Translations under genes and position numbers: made by a program
Assembly: GCA_027604665.1 (NCBI GenBank)
Contig: JADGIZ010000411.1
Coordinates: forward strand, 1 to 14,096
DNA: 14,096 nt
Source: Polyrhizophydium stewartii
Taxonomy: Eukaryota > Chytridiomycota > Chytridiomycetes > Rhizophydiales
Reading direction: 5' to 3'
Part shown: piece by piece, positions 1 to 8,334 of the stretch
How positions within the stretch are numbered: position 1 is the stretch's first letter
Layout: each line of letters begins with the position of its first letter
The notes under the pieces: generated by a model
What the model was told of the DNA's origin: nothing
Seen by the model: only the letters and a program-made list of their open reading frames with translations
Databases searched by the model: none

Positions 1-2
1 GC

Positions 3-716
3 CTCGCTCCCTGCCCGCGGCGCTCCGGGCGGGCGCCCCGCGCGGCGGGCCGCCCGGGGGCGGCGGCGGCGGCGGGGGCGGGGGCGGCGGCGGCAGCCCA
101 TTCCTCCGCGGGCGACGCCGACGCCGCGGACGGCGGTGAAGGCGCGGGGGCAGGCGCGGAGGCGGGCGGCGGCGGCGGCCGCGCTGCGGCGGCCGCCGCT
201 GCAAGCCTCTGGGCGGGCCGCATCCAGCGCAAGCTCGCCGCCATCCGGCTGCCCGGCCTCGCCCCCGCGCACGATGCCCGCTCCAGCCTGGGCAGCACGC
301 TCGCGGACCCGCCCGCTGACGCAGAGGCTGCCGCCGCCGCCGCCGCCGGGCTGCCGGTCGATCCGCCTGCGGCCCACACGCCCCGCGAGGGCGGCCGCCC
401 CACCGGCGCAAGCGTCGAGTCGATCGACGCCTCGCACAGCGGCCCGCCCGCGAGCGACACGGCCGGCAGCGCCAGCGGGCTGGTGGCCCACCCGCCGCCG
501 CGGGCGACGCCGCTGTGGAAGTGGCTCGCCATCCTGGCCCTGCTCAACGGCCAGTGCGTCTTCCAGTACCCAATCACGTTTGCCATGTGGGCCTGGGCGG
601 CCGACCACACCCACCGGCCCCCGTGGATCGTCGGCGTCTTCCTGCCGCTCTCGTTTCTGAGCGGCGCCGCCGGTGGCATCTGGCCGCTGCTGCTCGCCCG
701 CCCGCTCTCCAAATGA
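3..716 (+). CDS. C-terminal part of a multi-pass membrane protein (possibly 7TM receptor-like)
   Basis: This frame is open from the left edge to a TGA at 714-716 and gives the last 237 residues of a protein whose start lies outside the window. Residues 1-170 are low complexity: alanine and glycine runs, then a Pro/Ala/Ser-rich acidic stretch. They are followed by two strongly hydrophobic segments, about residues 172-200 (starting LWKWLAILALL) and about 210-232 (WIVGVFLPLSFL), joined by a short polar loop (DHTHRPP). The tail after the last segment is only a few residues. A long disordered loop followed by two membrane helices would fit the third inner loop plus TM6-TM7 of a 7TM receptor, but I recognise no family motif, so this is inference. 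It is convergent with the kinase gene; the two stops are 65 bp apart. The choice of this frame over the other open frames rests on the hydrophobic helices. The start and any upstream introns cannot be seen. Confidence 0.6.
   Translation, partial: LAPCPRRSGRAPRAAGRPGAAAAAGAGAAAAAHSSAGDADAADGGEGAGAGAEAGGGGGRAAAAAAASLWAGRIQRKLAAIRLPGLAPAHDARSSLGSTLADPPADAEAAAAAAAGLPVDPPAAHTPREGGRPTGASVESIDASHSGPPASDTAGSASGLVAHPPPRATPLWKWLAILALLNGQCVFQYPITFAMWAWAADHTHRPPWIVGVFLPLSFLSGAAGGIWPLLLARPLSK
57..101 (+). repeat. GCG/GGG codon run encoding Ala/Gly tract
   Basis: A nearly pure G/C triplet tract of repeated GCG with interspersed GGG. In the frame of the overlapping membrane-protein gene it encodes alternating runs of alanine with single glycines. 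Such triplet tracts usually vary in length between strains. Confidence 0.75.
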
Positions 717-781
717 ACCTCGGTCTCGCGCGGCGCTTCATTCAACGGCATGTGTGTGCGCTTGTGGCGGCCAGCGCATGC
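717..781. other. Short tail-to-tail gap between two genes
   Basis: Only 65 bp separate the stop of the membrane-protein gene (+) from the stop of the phosphorylase-kinase gene (-). Both 3' UTRs and poly(A) signals must lie here or overlap the neighbouring coding sequence. I see no clear AATAAA motif on either strand. Confidence 0.6.
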
Positions 782-3700
782 TCACGCGGACCAGTGCACG
801 TCAAAGATGCTCCGCACGCACGCCGTGGCCAAGTAGAACATGGTGCCGTCGGGCCCGTCCTGCGGCAGATCAAAGAACAGCCGGCGGGCAAGCCGCTCGT
901 TCTTCTCAAACGACAGCCCCGGCGCCGAGGCGGCGGCGGGCGCCGTGTCGAGGTTCTCGAGGTTGGCGTGCAGCGCAGACGGCGGCACTGCTCCGGCCCC
1001 GGACCCCGTCGAGGCCGTGAGCCGGCGGCCGTGCTCCTGGATCGAGTCAATGTCGATTGGCTTGGCGCGATGGCCCTTGTCCCCGACCGGCTCCACAACC
1101 GAGCGCACAATCAGCGACTCGGGTCCAGGCGGGCCACCAGCGGCGGGCGTCACAAGCGACTCGTGGCCCTGGTCCGAGATCCAGCGGTTCCAGAACCGGT
1201 TGACCGCCGAGCGCACAATGTTGAGGATCTCGATTCGGCCGCCGTTGAGCTGGATCTCGGGATTGCGCTCCTCGATGCGTGAAATGACCACGACACACTC
1301 GACAACGACTTGGCGCTCCGCCGGATCGCGGATGTTGTCAAAAAGAGTCTCGATGCGCAGTGCTGGTCAAGAGACGCAGGTTTGTCAGCCCACAAGCCTG
1401 CCGGCACGGCAGCAACAACGGCACATCCGCACATACCGAAATTAAACTCTTCGGGCGTCATCTCGCTGATGATCGGGTCGCGCGGCAGGAACGCCTTACC
1501 GACGCCAATGCCCTGCGTCTTGCTCAGAAGCTTCCACACCTTGGGATAGAAATCCTTGGGGACGCGATTGAGCGCGCCATCGTTCTTGCGGCGGCGTAGC
1601 CACCGACCGTTGCTCGGCATGATGGACGACGATGGCGTTGCGACGGCGCCTGCATCGCCGCCCGCCTTGGACAGCAGCAGCGTGCGGTGAGACAGCAGAT
1701 CAAACGTGCGCTCAATGATCTCGGTCGGCCCGAGGTGCGCGGGCCGGTGAAACTCGACAGAGGTCTTCCTGTCGGCGCCTTTTTCGCCAATGAGGCACCA
1801 CGAATCACGGTACAAGGCCTGCCTGATCTTGGTCGAGCCAATCGCCTCGCACGCGGCCTTGGCCGACTCGGTCAGGCTCGACACAAAGTCGTCCATGGCC
1901 GCCACGGCAACAATCACGCCCGTCTCGAGGCGCTCGATGCGGCGCGCAAACTCCTCGGACTCGGCCGTGGACGAGCACGTGTCAAAGTGCGCAGACTCGA
2001 TGACTGATCCATCGATTGGGTCGACAAATATGAGATTGAGACCCCGCCCAAAGATGCCCGGAATCAGGTGGTCGTTGCCGTCGCGACGCATCTCGATCTT
2101 GGCAAAGTTGCCGGCCTGGAAGCCGCCCGACTGCACGCGCAGCTGGATAAAGTTGGGCAGGTTCGCGGACATGACTGCTCGGTCGTCCTTGAGCGCGCCT
2201 TGCTCTTCATCGAGATGCACGCGACGCGAGCGCATGGAGGCGCTGAGCGGCGCGGCGGACAGACCAGTCGATGGGCTGACTTGGTCGCGCGCCGTGAGTA
2301 CTTGGCCGAGCAGCGACTTCATCTCAAAGGGGCTCAGCTACCGAGTCCATCGGCGTGCGATGAGAGCACGTTGTTAGTATGGGACGAGCGGCAAGAGGCA
2401 ATACAAATGCCGCTTACCTTCATCAGCAGCTCGACAGCCTCTTCCTCGTCGCAGCCCTGCAGGCGCGAGATCTCTTCGCGCATGGCAATGACAAAGAAGT
2501 GAGTGCGAATGCGCATGATGCCTTCGAACGTCTGGGGCGAGCCGCGGATAAACGATCCAAGATACGTGATGACTTCCTGGATCAGAGGCGCCTCGCGCAC
2601 GTCGCTCACGCTGACGAGCAAAGATGCGCCGAGCACGTGCGTCAGTCGAACATAGGTTGCAAGTCGTGGACAAGCAGGCCGGTGCAAGGCGGGACGAACC
2701 AGTGCGAGTAGATGATGTCGCTCAGCGCCTTCGGGTTCTTTGGGCTGTCAATGAAAAACTCTTGCGGCCCAAACCCAACGGTCACGGGCTTTTGGCGCAC
2801 AAGCAGGTCCGAGAGGTTGCTGGTGAGCGAGTTGACGCTCTTGCGCAACAGACCTGCTGTCTGGCGCACGACGCTCCACTGCTTGTTATGCATGGCCTTG
2901 ACGTAGACCTCCTCCAGGAGGATGCTGAGCTTGCATAGGCCAGGCACGATGTAGTCGAGCCCACGGCACGAGTAGAGGTAGTGCAGCAAGTCGACTTGGT
3001 CGTACAGATTCGCCGACGTGCGCAAAAGGCTCTCAGCGGCCTCGATCTGGCCCGGCTCGCCAAGCGTCAGAGCCAGCAGGGGTCGCGAGTCGCTGAGATT
3101 GTCGAGCGACTGCCCGGCCGTCGCAGCGCCACTGGGGACGTTGCTGTCCTGCGCAGCCACAGCGTCGGCCGCGGGTGTGCCGGATTCCTGGCCGGCGGCC
3201 GTCAGGCTTGCAGCCGAGCCACTTGGAGCGAGGCCGCGGTCGACAGATGGAGCCATGGGGACGCGGGCGGTGCGCGAGCCGCGTACCGGCGACACGGAGC
3301 GTGCCTTCTTTGGATCAGGCGAAACGGCCAGATCCAGCAGCTTCGAGGGCTCGTCTTCGCGGTGATCGCGCAGCCGGAACTCCTCGCGCTCGTCGGCTTC
3401 GTCAAAGAAGAAGGGCTTGGTGAGCGGGCTCTTGGACGGCACGGGCGACTCGGGGGCAACTGAAAACTTGCGCAGGGTACATCGGCTTGGGGTCGAGTCC
3501 GAGTCGAGCGGCTCGGGGGTGGAAAAGACGCTGCGGGCAAGCTGCGAGGCTGCGCGGTTGACCTGCGCCTGCTCTCGGCCACGGAGCACGCCTTCCCAGT
3601 CCTCGTACTCGGCGTTTTCGGAGCTGACGAGGAAGTCGAGCGACTCTATGCATGCGGTGTTGATCATCTCGGAGAGGCGGCCGACGCGCACGCGGACGCC

Positions 3701-6280
3701 GTTGCAGATGCCCGAGGAGCTCAGAGACATCATAAAGTTGAGCAGGTTGCGCTTGCTGTTGCTGACGTTGAGGCGAAGCCGCTGCGGCGAGCTCGAGGCG
3801 ATGGGATGGTCGGCAAGACCGCCCAGCATCTGGTTGGTCAGAAGCACGACCATGGTCGGGCGGCCGTTGGAGAACCAGTGGTTTTTGACAAAGGCGAGCT
3901 CCTGCTCAAACAGCGAAACGAGGTAGTCGTTGTCGCTGACGAGGTAAAACTCCTCACGGTCCATAAAGTGCGGGAGGAACGCATAGAGCTGTCCCTGGCA
4001 GCGGTAGATCTTGCACGTGCTCAGCGTGCCCATGGGACGCTTGGGGCGTCCCGAGAGCTTCAGCTTCTGGTTTTCGCCGAGAACCTGGAAGGCATCGCGC
4101 AGGGCCGAGGGCGGCGAGATGGTAATTGGCTCGCAGTTTGCGATTGTCTGGGTTTCGAGGCCGTACATCCTGAGCTTGGACTGCAGCTCATCAGTCTCTG
4201 CGAGAATGACGAGCTGAACGACGGTGTCCAGGTGGTTGCGCTGGGCATATGGCATCAGGCGGCGGTTGAGCGGGTCGATATCGGCCACCGACAGAAGACC
4301 GTCATAGATGAGGTTGCCCAGAATATAGAGCGATTGGGCCCAAACAAGAGGCACGTTCTGGTTGGGCACGCGCTCCTGCGAGCCGGGCCTGGCGCGCTCG
4401 GCATCGATGAGCTCAAAGGGCACGATATAAAGCTCAGGAACAAGACGCATGCTATCCGGAGGCAGTGTCTTGGAGAACGAGATGGTGCGGTTGCGGCTCT
4501 CGTCAAAGGCATTCTGGTGCTCAAAGTGGTACTCGCGGCTGTACTGGGGGATCTTGTTCGAGTCGACGAGGATTGGGTCCAGCATGTCCCGGTAGTGCTC
4601 GACCTGCGCCATGTCGCCGCGGAAGAGACCTTCGAGGATCAGATACGTGAAGAAGAGCGGCCACTCAGACTCGACGCCCTCAAAGATTTTGAGCTCGTGG
4701 GGCTCGTAATGCAGCCTACGCACACACAAACATGAGAGTCGCGAGTCAGTTTGGATGGGCGTGGCGCGAGACAAGGACACAGAAAACACACACCTGCTCG
4801 AGTCTTCCAGGACAGTCTGGTGGCCGTCGCGAAGGAAGCGCTTGCAGCCGTACTTTCCGCCGAGCTTTTTGATAATCTCTGTTCTGGTACGCTCGACCAG
4901 AGCGGGATCAGAGACGGCAAAGGCCGGGAACGAGATGACGGCAAGCAGAGCGGCGTCGATTTCCTTGGAGGCCGATTCGCGGGGCAGCGCCGAGTGCAGG
5001 GTCGTGTAGTTGCGTGTTATTTCGTCGGGCAGTACGTGGATAACCTGCCGAGAGCGGTTAGCAGAGGTTGCGCGCAGGCGAAGCGCAAGAGTCGGTAGGA
5101 GGCAGACTCACGGAAAGAGGCCCGCCGCGCGAGCCAAAGAGGTTGATTCCGTTGATCGCCTGGAGGGCAGCGACGGCGATGCCGATGCTGGAGCAGTTGA
5201 GTTCTGGCTGGCCGTGGTTGATTTTGTTTCCACGCTCCCAGATACCATAGTCCGGTGTGCGATAAGCGCCTGGGGTTTGGGCAGATTAGGCGTCAGCACA
5301 CAGCAGGCGATGATAGTGAGCGGGATAGTGCCAGAACGCACGCTCGATGTAGAAGACGAGGTTCTGCACAAAGTGGACCTCGTCGAGGGTGTAAATGATG
5401 TGCAAGCCGCTTGCCGTCATCTGCGCCAGCATGAGCAAAAAGATGCTGGTTGCATCGATCTGCAGATGGCCCCACTCGCGATCGCCGACGACGGTTGCGC
5501 CTGTGGCGGTGTTGTACCTGGGATCAGGCGGCCGCGATCGGAGGCAATGGGACTCGGGTGAGCGGGCAGCGGGCGGTGCGGACAAGCAGGCAAGGGTGCG
5601 CACTTTGCGTGGAGCGAGTGATCGAGCTCTTGTGTGTTCTTGAAGAGCTCGACCTTGTTTGCTTGGCGGATCATGCTCGCGAGCAGGCCGCGCATGCACT
5701 TGATCGTAGCGTGCTCGAGCTCATCTGGGCGCGATGAGGTGCACGTGTGACGGGGAGATCAAGGGTCGGGCAGATGGCGGCGGATGGCGGCGGATGAAGG
5801 GAGGAGCCGCGCCGCGGCGCACGCAACGGTGAGCTGGGCAGCGCGGGGACGCCCAGCGCGGGCAAGAGGAGAGGCCGCAGGCGGCGCGATACGCACAGGC
5901 GCGGCCCTGGTCGTCATCGAGACGGCGGTATGCGAGGGCGAGTCCCCAGACGGCGAGGATCGAGTAGACGTTATCGCTAGGCGGGGCGGCGGCGGCTGGG
6001 GTCAGCGGGCAGCGCGCACGGCGCTGCAGGGGACGGGGTGCGTGCGCACCGGACCCAGGCGTCTCTGTAGTCGCCGTGGGCGGTGATGGCCACGGAGGCG
6101 GGGATCTTGCGAGGACGGTGTCAGCGGGGCCGCGGGGCCGCGGGCAGCCAGGGCCGGCGGCGAGGGCGGTGGGCAGCGCACCAGACCGGTCGCGGGGTTC
6201 TGGCGGGCGAGGATCAGCGTGGCGACCTCGGCGTGGTAGCGCTCGAGGCGGGCGAGGGCGTCCCGCATGCGCGCGGCCAT
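782..6280 (-). CDS. Phosphorylase b kinase regulatory subunit (alpha/beta type) with an inserted ILEI/FAM3 domain
   Basis: This is a regulatory subunit of the kinase that activates glycogen phosphorylase. The exons I place are, in transcript order, 6280-6182, 6105-6050, 5976-5897, 5724-5604, 5517-5342, 5269-5112, 5044-4794, 4715-2700, 2610-2418, 2337-1437 and 1362-782; all phases match and give about 1543 aa. The N-terminal GH15-like domain shows [13 protein letters not shown] (about 45-57), [16 protein letters not shown] (128-143) and [19 protein letters not shown]. Exon 8 carries [28 protein letters not shown] and [11 protein letters not shown], then a Ser/Pro-rich linker (about 706-859). 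Exon 9 carries LIQEVITYL. An ILEI domain follows (about 1114-1245). The C-terminal block has [25 protein letters not shown] and [20 protein letters not shown], and the end matches the family's ([13 protein letters not shown]). The C-terminal part resembles beta more than alpha, as I recall the family. No CAAX box is present. The start is the first ATG before the conserved RQNPATGL. The second Met (6268) is an alternative start. Intron 9 has a perfect TACTAAC branch site. Confidence 0.93.
1753..2148 (-). other. ILEI/FAM3-type domain inside the phosphorylase-kinase subunit
   Basis: This segment of exon 10 reads [14 protein letters not shown], then [50 protein letters not shown] and [12 protein letters not shown]. 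That order of motifs (hydrophobic strand, D-x-x-x-G-x-V, FDT/FDM, G-x-I/V-V-x-x-A-x-x-D, L-x-E-x-A, GS, R-D-x-W-x-x-x-G-x-K-G) is the signature of the ILEI domain known from the secreted FAM3 proteins and from the stem region of the Golgi enzyme POMGNT1. It lies between [12 protein letters not shown] and [16 protein letters not shown], both standard phosphorylase-kinase blocks, within one uninterrupted exon. A chimera by mis-splicing is therefore unlikely. In animal subunits this position holds only a variable Ser-rich linker. Confidence 0.85.
2338..2417 (-). other. Intron 9 of the kinase gene with perfect TACTAAC branch site
   Basis: The intron opens GTAAGC and closes GGTAG on the minus strand, in phase 0 between ELLMK and LSPFEMK. 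The yeast-like branch sequence TACTAAC sits at about 2372-2378. The joined peptide matches the family without extra residues, which makes it the best anchored intron in this gene. Confidence 0.85.
5725..5896 (-). other. Intron 3 of the kinase gene (172 nt, longest in the gene)
   Basis: It opens GTGCGT and closes GCCCAG on the minus strand. Splicing in phase 1 recreates a Tyr codon and gives [18 protein letters not shown], which matches the family. It is about twice the length of the other introns and holds a short repeat of GGATGGCGGC (5773-5796 region). I see no gene within it. Confidence 0.8.
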
Positions 6281-6302
6281 GGCGGCGTGTCGGCAGATGC
6301 GT

Positions 6303-6329
6303 CGCGCCGGGCCGCCGACGCGCCGGGCC
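6303..6329. repeat. Direct repeat CGCGCCGGGCC, two copies 16 bp apart
   Basis: Identical 11-mers occupy 6303-6313 and 6319-6329, just upstream of the kinase start codon. They may be paired binding sites or simple GC-rich duplication. Confidence 0.6.
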
Positions 6330-6331
6330 TC

Positions 6332-6348
6332 CGCGTCCTGAGGACGCG
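6332..6348. promoter_or_regulatory. 17-bp palindrome CGCGTCCTGAGGACGCG
   Basis: Arms CGCGTCCT and AGGACGCG are perfect inverted copies around one central G. It sits about 52 bp upstream of the kinase ATG and about 155 bp upstream of the MBL ATG. A symmetric site of this size suits a dimeric DNA-binding protein; the factor is unknown. Confidence 0.45.
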
Positions 6349-6370
6349 CAGGCTTGCGGCGACCATCACA

Positions 6371-6499
6371 TCTACACGCCGCTCGCATCGACACGCCGCC
6401 CGCATAGACACGCCGCCCGCGGCCCCAGGAGACACGCCTGCTCACGCCCGCAGACACACGCCCGCCTCGACTCGCCCGCCGACACACGCCCGCCCGCTT
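6371..6499. repeat. 17-bp tandem repeat (ACACGCCGCCCGC core), decaying toward the MBL start
   Basis: Three contiguous units, 6371-6387 TCTACACGCCGCTCGCA, 6388-6404 TCGACACGCCGCCCGCA and 6405-6421 TAGACACGCCGCCCGCG, differ at a few positions. Looser copies of ACACGCC(CGC) continue at about 6431, 6455 and 6483. The array ends right before the MBL start codon, so it probably lies in its core promoter or 5' UTR. Confidence 0.7.
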
Positions 6500-6502
6500 C
6501 GC

Positions 6503-8293
6503 ATGTTCGCCATCTGGTCGTCGTGCATGAGCGCGCTCGGGCTCGGGCAAGGCGCCGCCACTGACCCGCAGGCGCCCGCAAGCGACATGCGCCGCCGCTC
6601 GCGCCCGCCCGCTCAAGCCGGCTCGCAGCAGCAGCAGCCGCAGCAGCCGCAGCCGCCCGCCCCCGAGCCGCCCGCGCTGCTCGACCCCGATGCGCTGTTC
6701 GTGCGCTCGCGCCAGGCCCGCCTGCGCCCGCGCCGCGCGGCCCCGCCCGCCGCCTATCCAAGCGCTGGTCGCTCAACGCCAAGCGCTCGCTCTCGGACCT
6801 GCGCGACCGCCTGTCGCGCAAGTCGAGCAACTCGGCGCTGTCGCGCGCTGCCAAGTCCGCGTCCTTCTCGGCGCCCTCGCCCTCGGCCACCTCGTCGTCG
6901 CTGTCCTCGTCCGCCGCCTCGCACCGCGCCTCGTGGCCGTCCATGCCCCTTCCGCCGTCGCCCACGTCGTCCCTGCGCTCGCCCGCCACGCCGCCCGCGC
7001 CAGAGCCGCCCGCGCTGTACTGGCCGACCGCCGAGACCGACCTTGCCCGCTTCGGCTCTGCCGACGACCGCAACATGCTCGCCATGCTGCTGTCCAACCG
7101 CGCGGCGGCTTTTGTCGCCGCCGGCGCCTTCAGCGACGGCCTGCTCGACGCCATGGCCACAATCCGCTGGCGCCCGGACTGGGTCAAGGGCTACTTCCGC
7201 AAGGCCGAGGCCCTCTGGGGTCTGGGCCAGTTTTCCCTTGCCCTCGATGCCTACGAGGTGGCCCACGCTGTGGTGCGTTGCCTGTCCCTGCCCGCCCTGC
7301 CTTGTGCAGTGCACCGCAGCCACACTCGCCCCTCAAAGCCCTCCACCACGCGCCTGCCGCACCCGCTGACCCCCGCCCCCGCCTCGCCTGCAGGACCCGA
7401 CGAACAGAACCATCGTCGACCGCATCCACCGCACTCGCGGCCGCATTCTCGACGACGCCACCGGCCTGGCCATCCACCAGCTCTTCCCCGGCAGAGACAT
7501 TTGCAAAAAGTCGATTCTGGCGCCTGTGCAGAACCTGGTCTTTGACTACGCCATCCGAATGCGCAACTTCATCTATCTCGTCGCAAACACGTACTCGCGC
7601 GAGTGCGTTGTCGTCGACGCCTGCTGGGACGTCGACGGCATTCTTTCCTTTGCAAAGTCAAAAGGCCTGCGCATCGTCGCGGCCGTTGTTACGCACTACC
7701 ACATTGACCATGTGGGCGGCATCCCGCCCGCCCCCTTCGACTCTTACGGCGTCCGCGTCGACGGCCTCGCCAAGCTGCTGCGCAAGCTGCCCGACATCAA
7801 GGCATACGCGCACCATAACGACATTGACGCAATCATCAAGACAAACCCCGAAATGACCCGGGACAGATTTGTTCCGACCGAGAACGGATCCTCTCTGACG
7901 CTCCCTCTGATTGAAAAGGGCGTCCCGTCTCTTGTTGAGCGCGTTGCTCCCGACTCGCTCGAGACCACCATTGGCACCCATGTCACGTCGTTTACGTTCA
8001 TGCACACTCCTGGCCACACGCCGGGCTCTCAATGCATCCTCGTCAACGGCTGCCGCCTCTTTTCGGGCGATACCCTCTTCATTGGCAGTTGCGGCCGCGT
8101 CGACTCCCCAGACTCAAGCTCCTCCGACCTGTACGACAGCTTGCAGCGCACCTTGGCTGCGCTGCCCGACAGCGTGCTGGTCTACCCAGGCCACGACTAT
8201 GGTGGCGAGATGACCACCATTGGCGAGGAGCGCCAGACGGGCCTGCTCCGCGAGATCCACCGCACCGTGTTTATGAGCCAATTCGACCAATAA
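6503..8293 (+). CDS. TPR-containing metallo-beta-lactamase-fold hydrolase (glyoxalase II-like)
   Basis: The model has exons 6503-6700, 6763-7272 and 7394-8293, 535 aa. Exon 3 is a complete MBL-fold domain with metal ligands THYHIDHVGG (336-345), HTPGHTPGS (H444), GDTLF (D462) and YPGHDYGG (H503). GSCGRVDSPDSSSSDLYDSL resembles the CGR-x-D-x-PGSD signature of bacterial-type glyoxylase/hydroxyacylglutathione-hydrolase relatives. The substrate is probably a thioester such as S-lactoylglutathione, but this is family inference. Exon 2 encodes a basic Ser-rich region (KRWSLNAKRSLSDLRDRLSR) and a TPR segment with LSNRAAAF, WVKGYFRKAEALWGLGQF and, across intron 2, AHAVDPTN. Intron 2 (7273-7393) is well supported by phase and family fit. 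Exon 1 (Gln/Pro-rich) and intron 1 (62 nt, GTGCGC..AAG) are tentative: they are chosen because exon 2 has no in-frame ATG upstream of the TPR except at 6943. The gene shares its promoter region with the kinase gene. Confidence 0.8.
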
Positions 8294-8334
8294 TTGCCCT
8301 TGCTTCCTCAACGACTTGCGCAGCAAGTGCACTT
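8294..8334. other. 41-bp tail-to-tail gap
   Basis: The TAA of the MBL gene (8291-8293) and the TAA of the MAK21 gene (8335-8337 on the minus strand) are 41 bp apart. The 3' ends of the two mRNAs almost certainly overlap or are processed inside this gap. Confidence 0.6.

Larger units (their letters stand above)
6281..6502. promoter_or_regulatory. Divergent promoter region between the kinase gene and the TPR-MBL gene
   Basis: These 222 bp separate the two start codons (kinase gene leftward, MBL gene rightward) and must contain both 5' UTRs and core promoters. The sequence is very GC-rich with no evident TATA box. It contains an 11-bp direct repeat, a 17-bp palindrome and a 17-bp tandem repeat, each listed separately. 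Confidence 0.6.

Noticed and set aside
3806..4735. 309-codon open frame on the + strand
   Set aside because: It lies antisense to exon 8 of the phosphorylase-kinase gene, which has clear family motifs; the open frame follows from the codon bias of the real strand.
6371..6499. CRISPR-like array
   Set aside because: Units are contiguous 17-mers without spacers and the genome is eukaryotic; it is a simple tandem repeat.
6372..7187. 271-codon open frame on the minus strand
   Set aside because: Shadow of the TPR-MBL gene; Arg/Ala-rich with no motif.
6083..7369. 428-codon + frame crossing the divergent promoter
   Set aside because: It starts inside exon 2/intron 1 of the kinase gene on the other strand and turns into Arg/Pro-rich nonsense after about 6750. 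Only its middle part (6503-6700) is used in the MBL gene model.
7526..8293. Assignment of the MBL domain to ETHE1 persulfide dioxygenase
   Set aside because: After GDTLF the sequence reads GSCGRVDSPDSS rather than the CGRTDFQ word I recall for ETHE1. The glyoxylase-like group fits better, though the substrate remains open.
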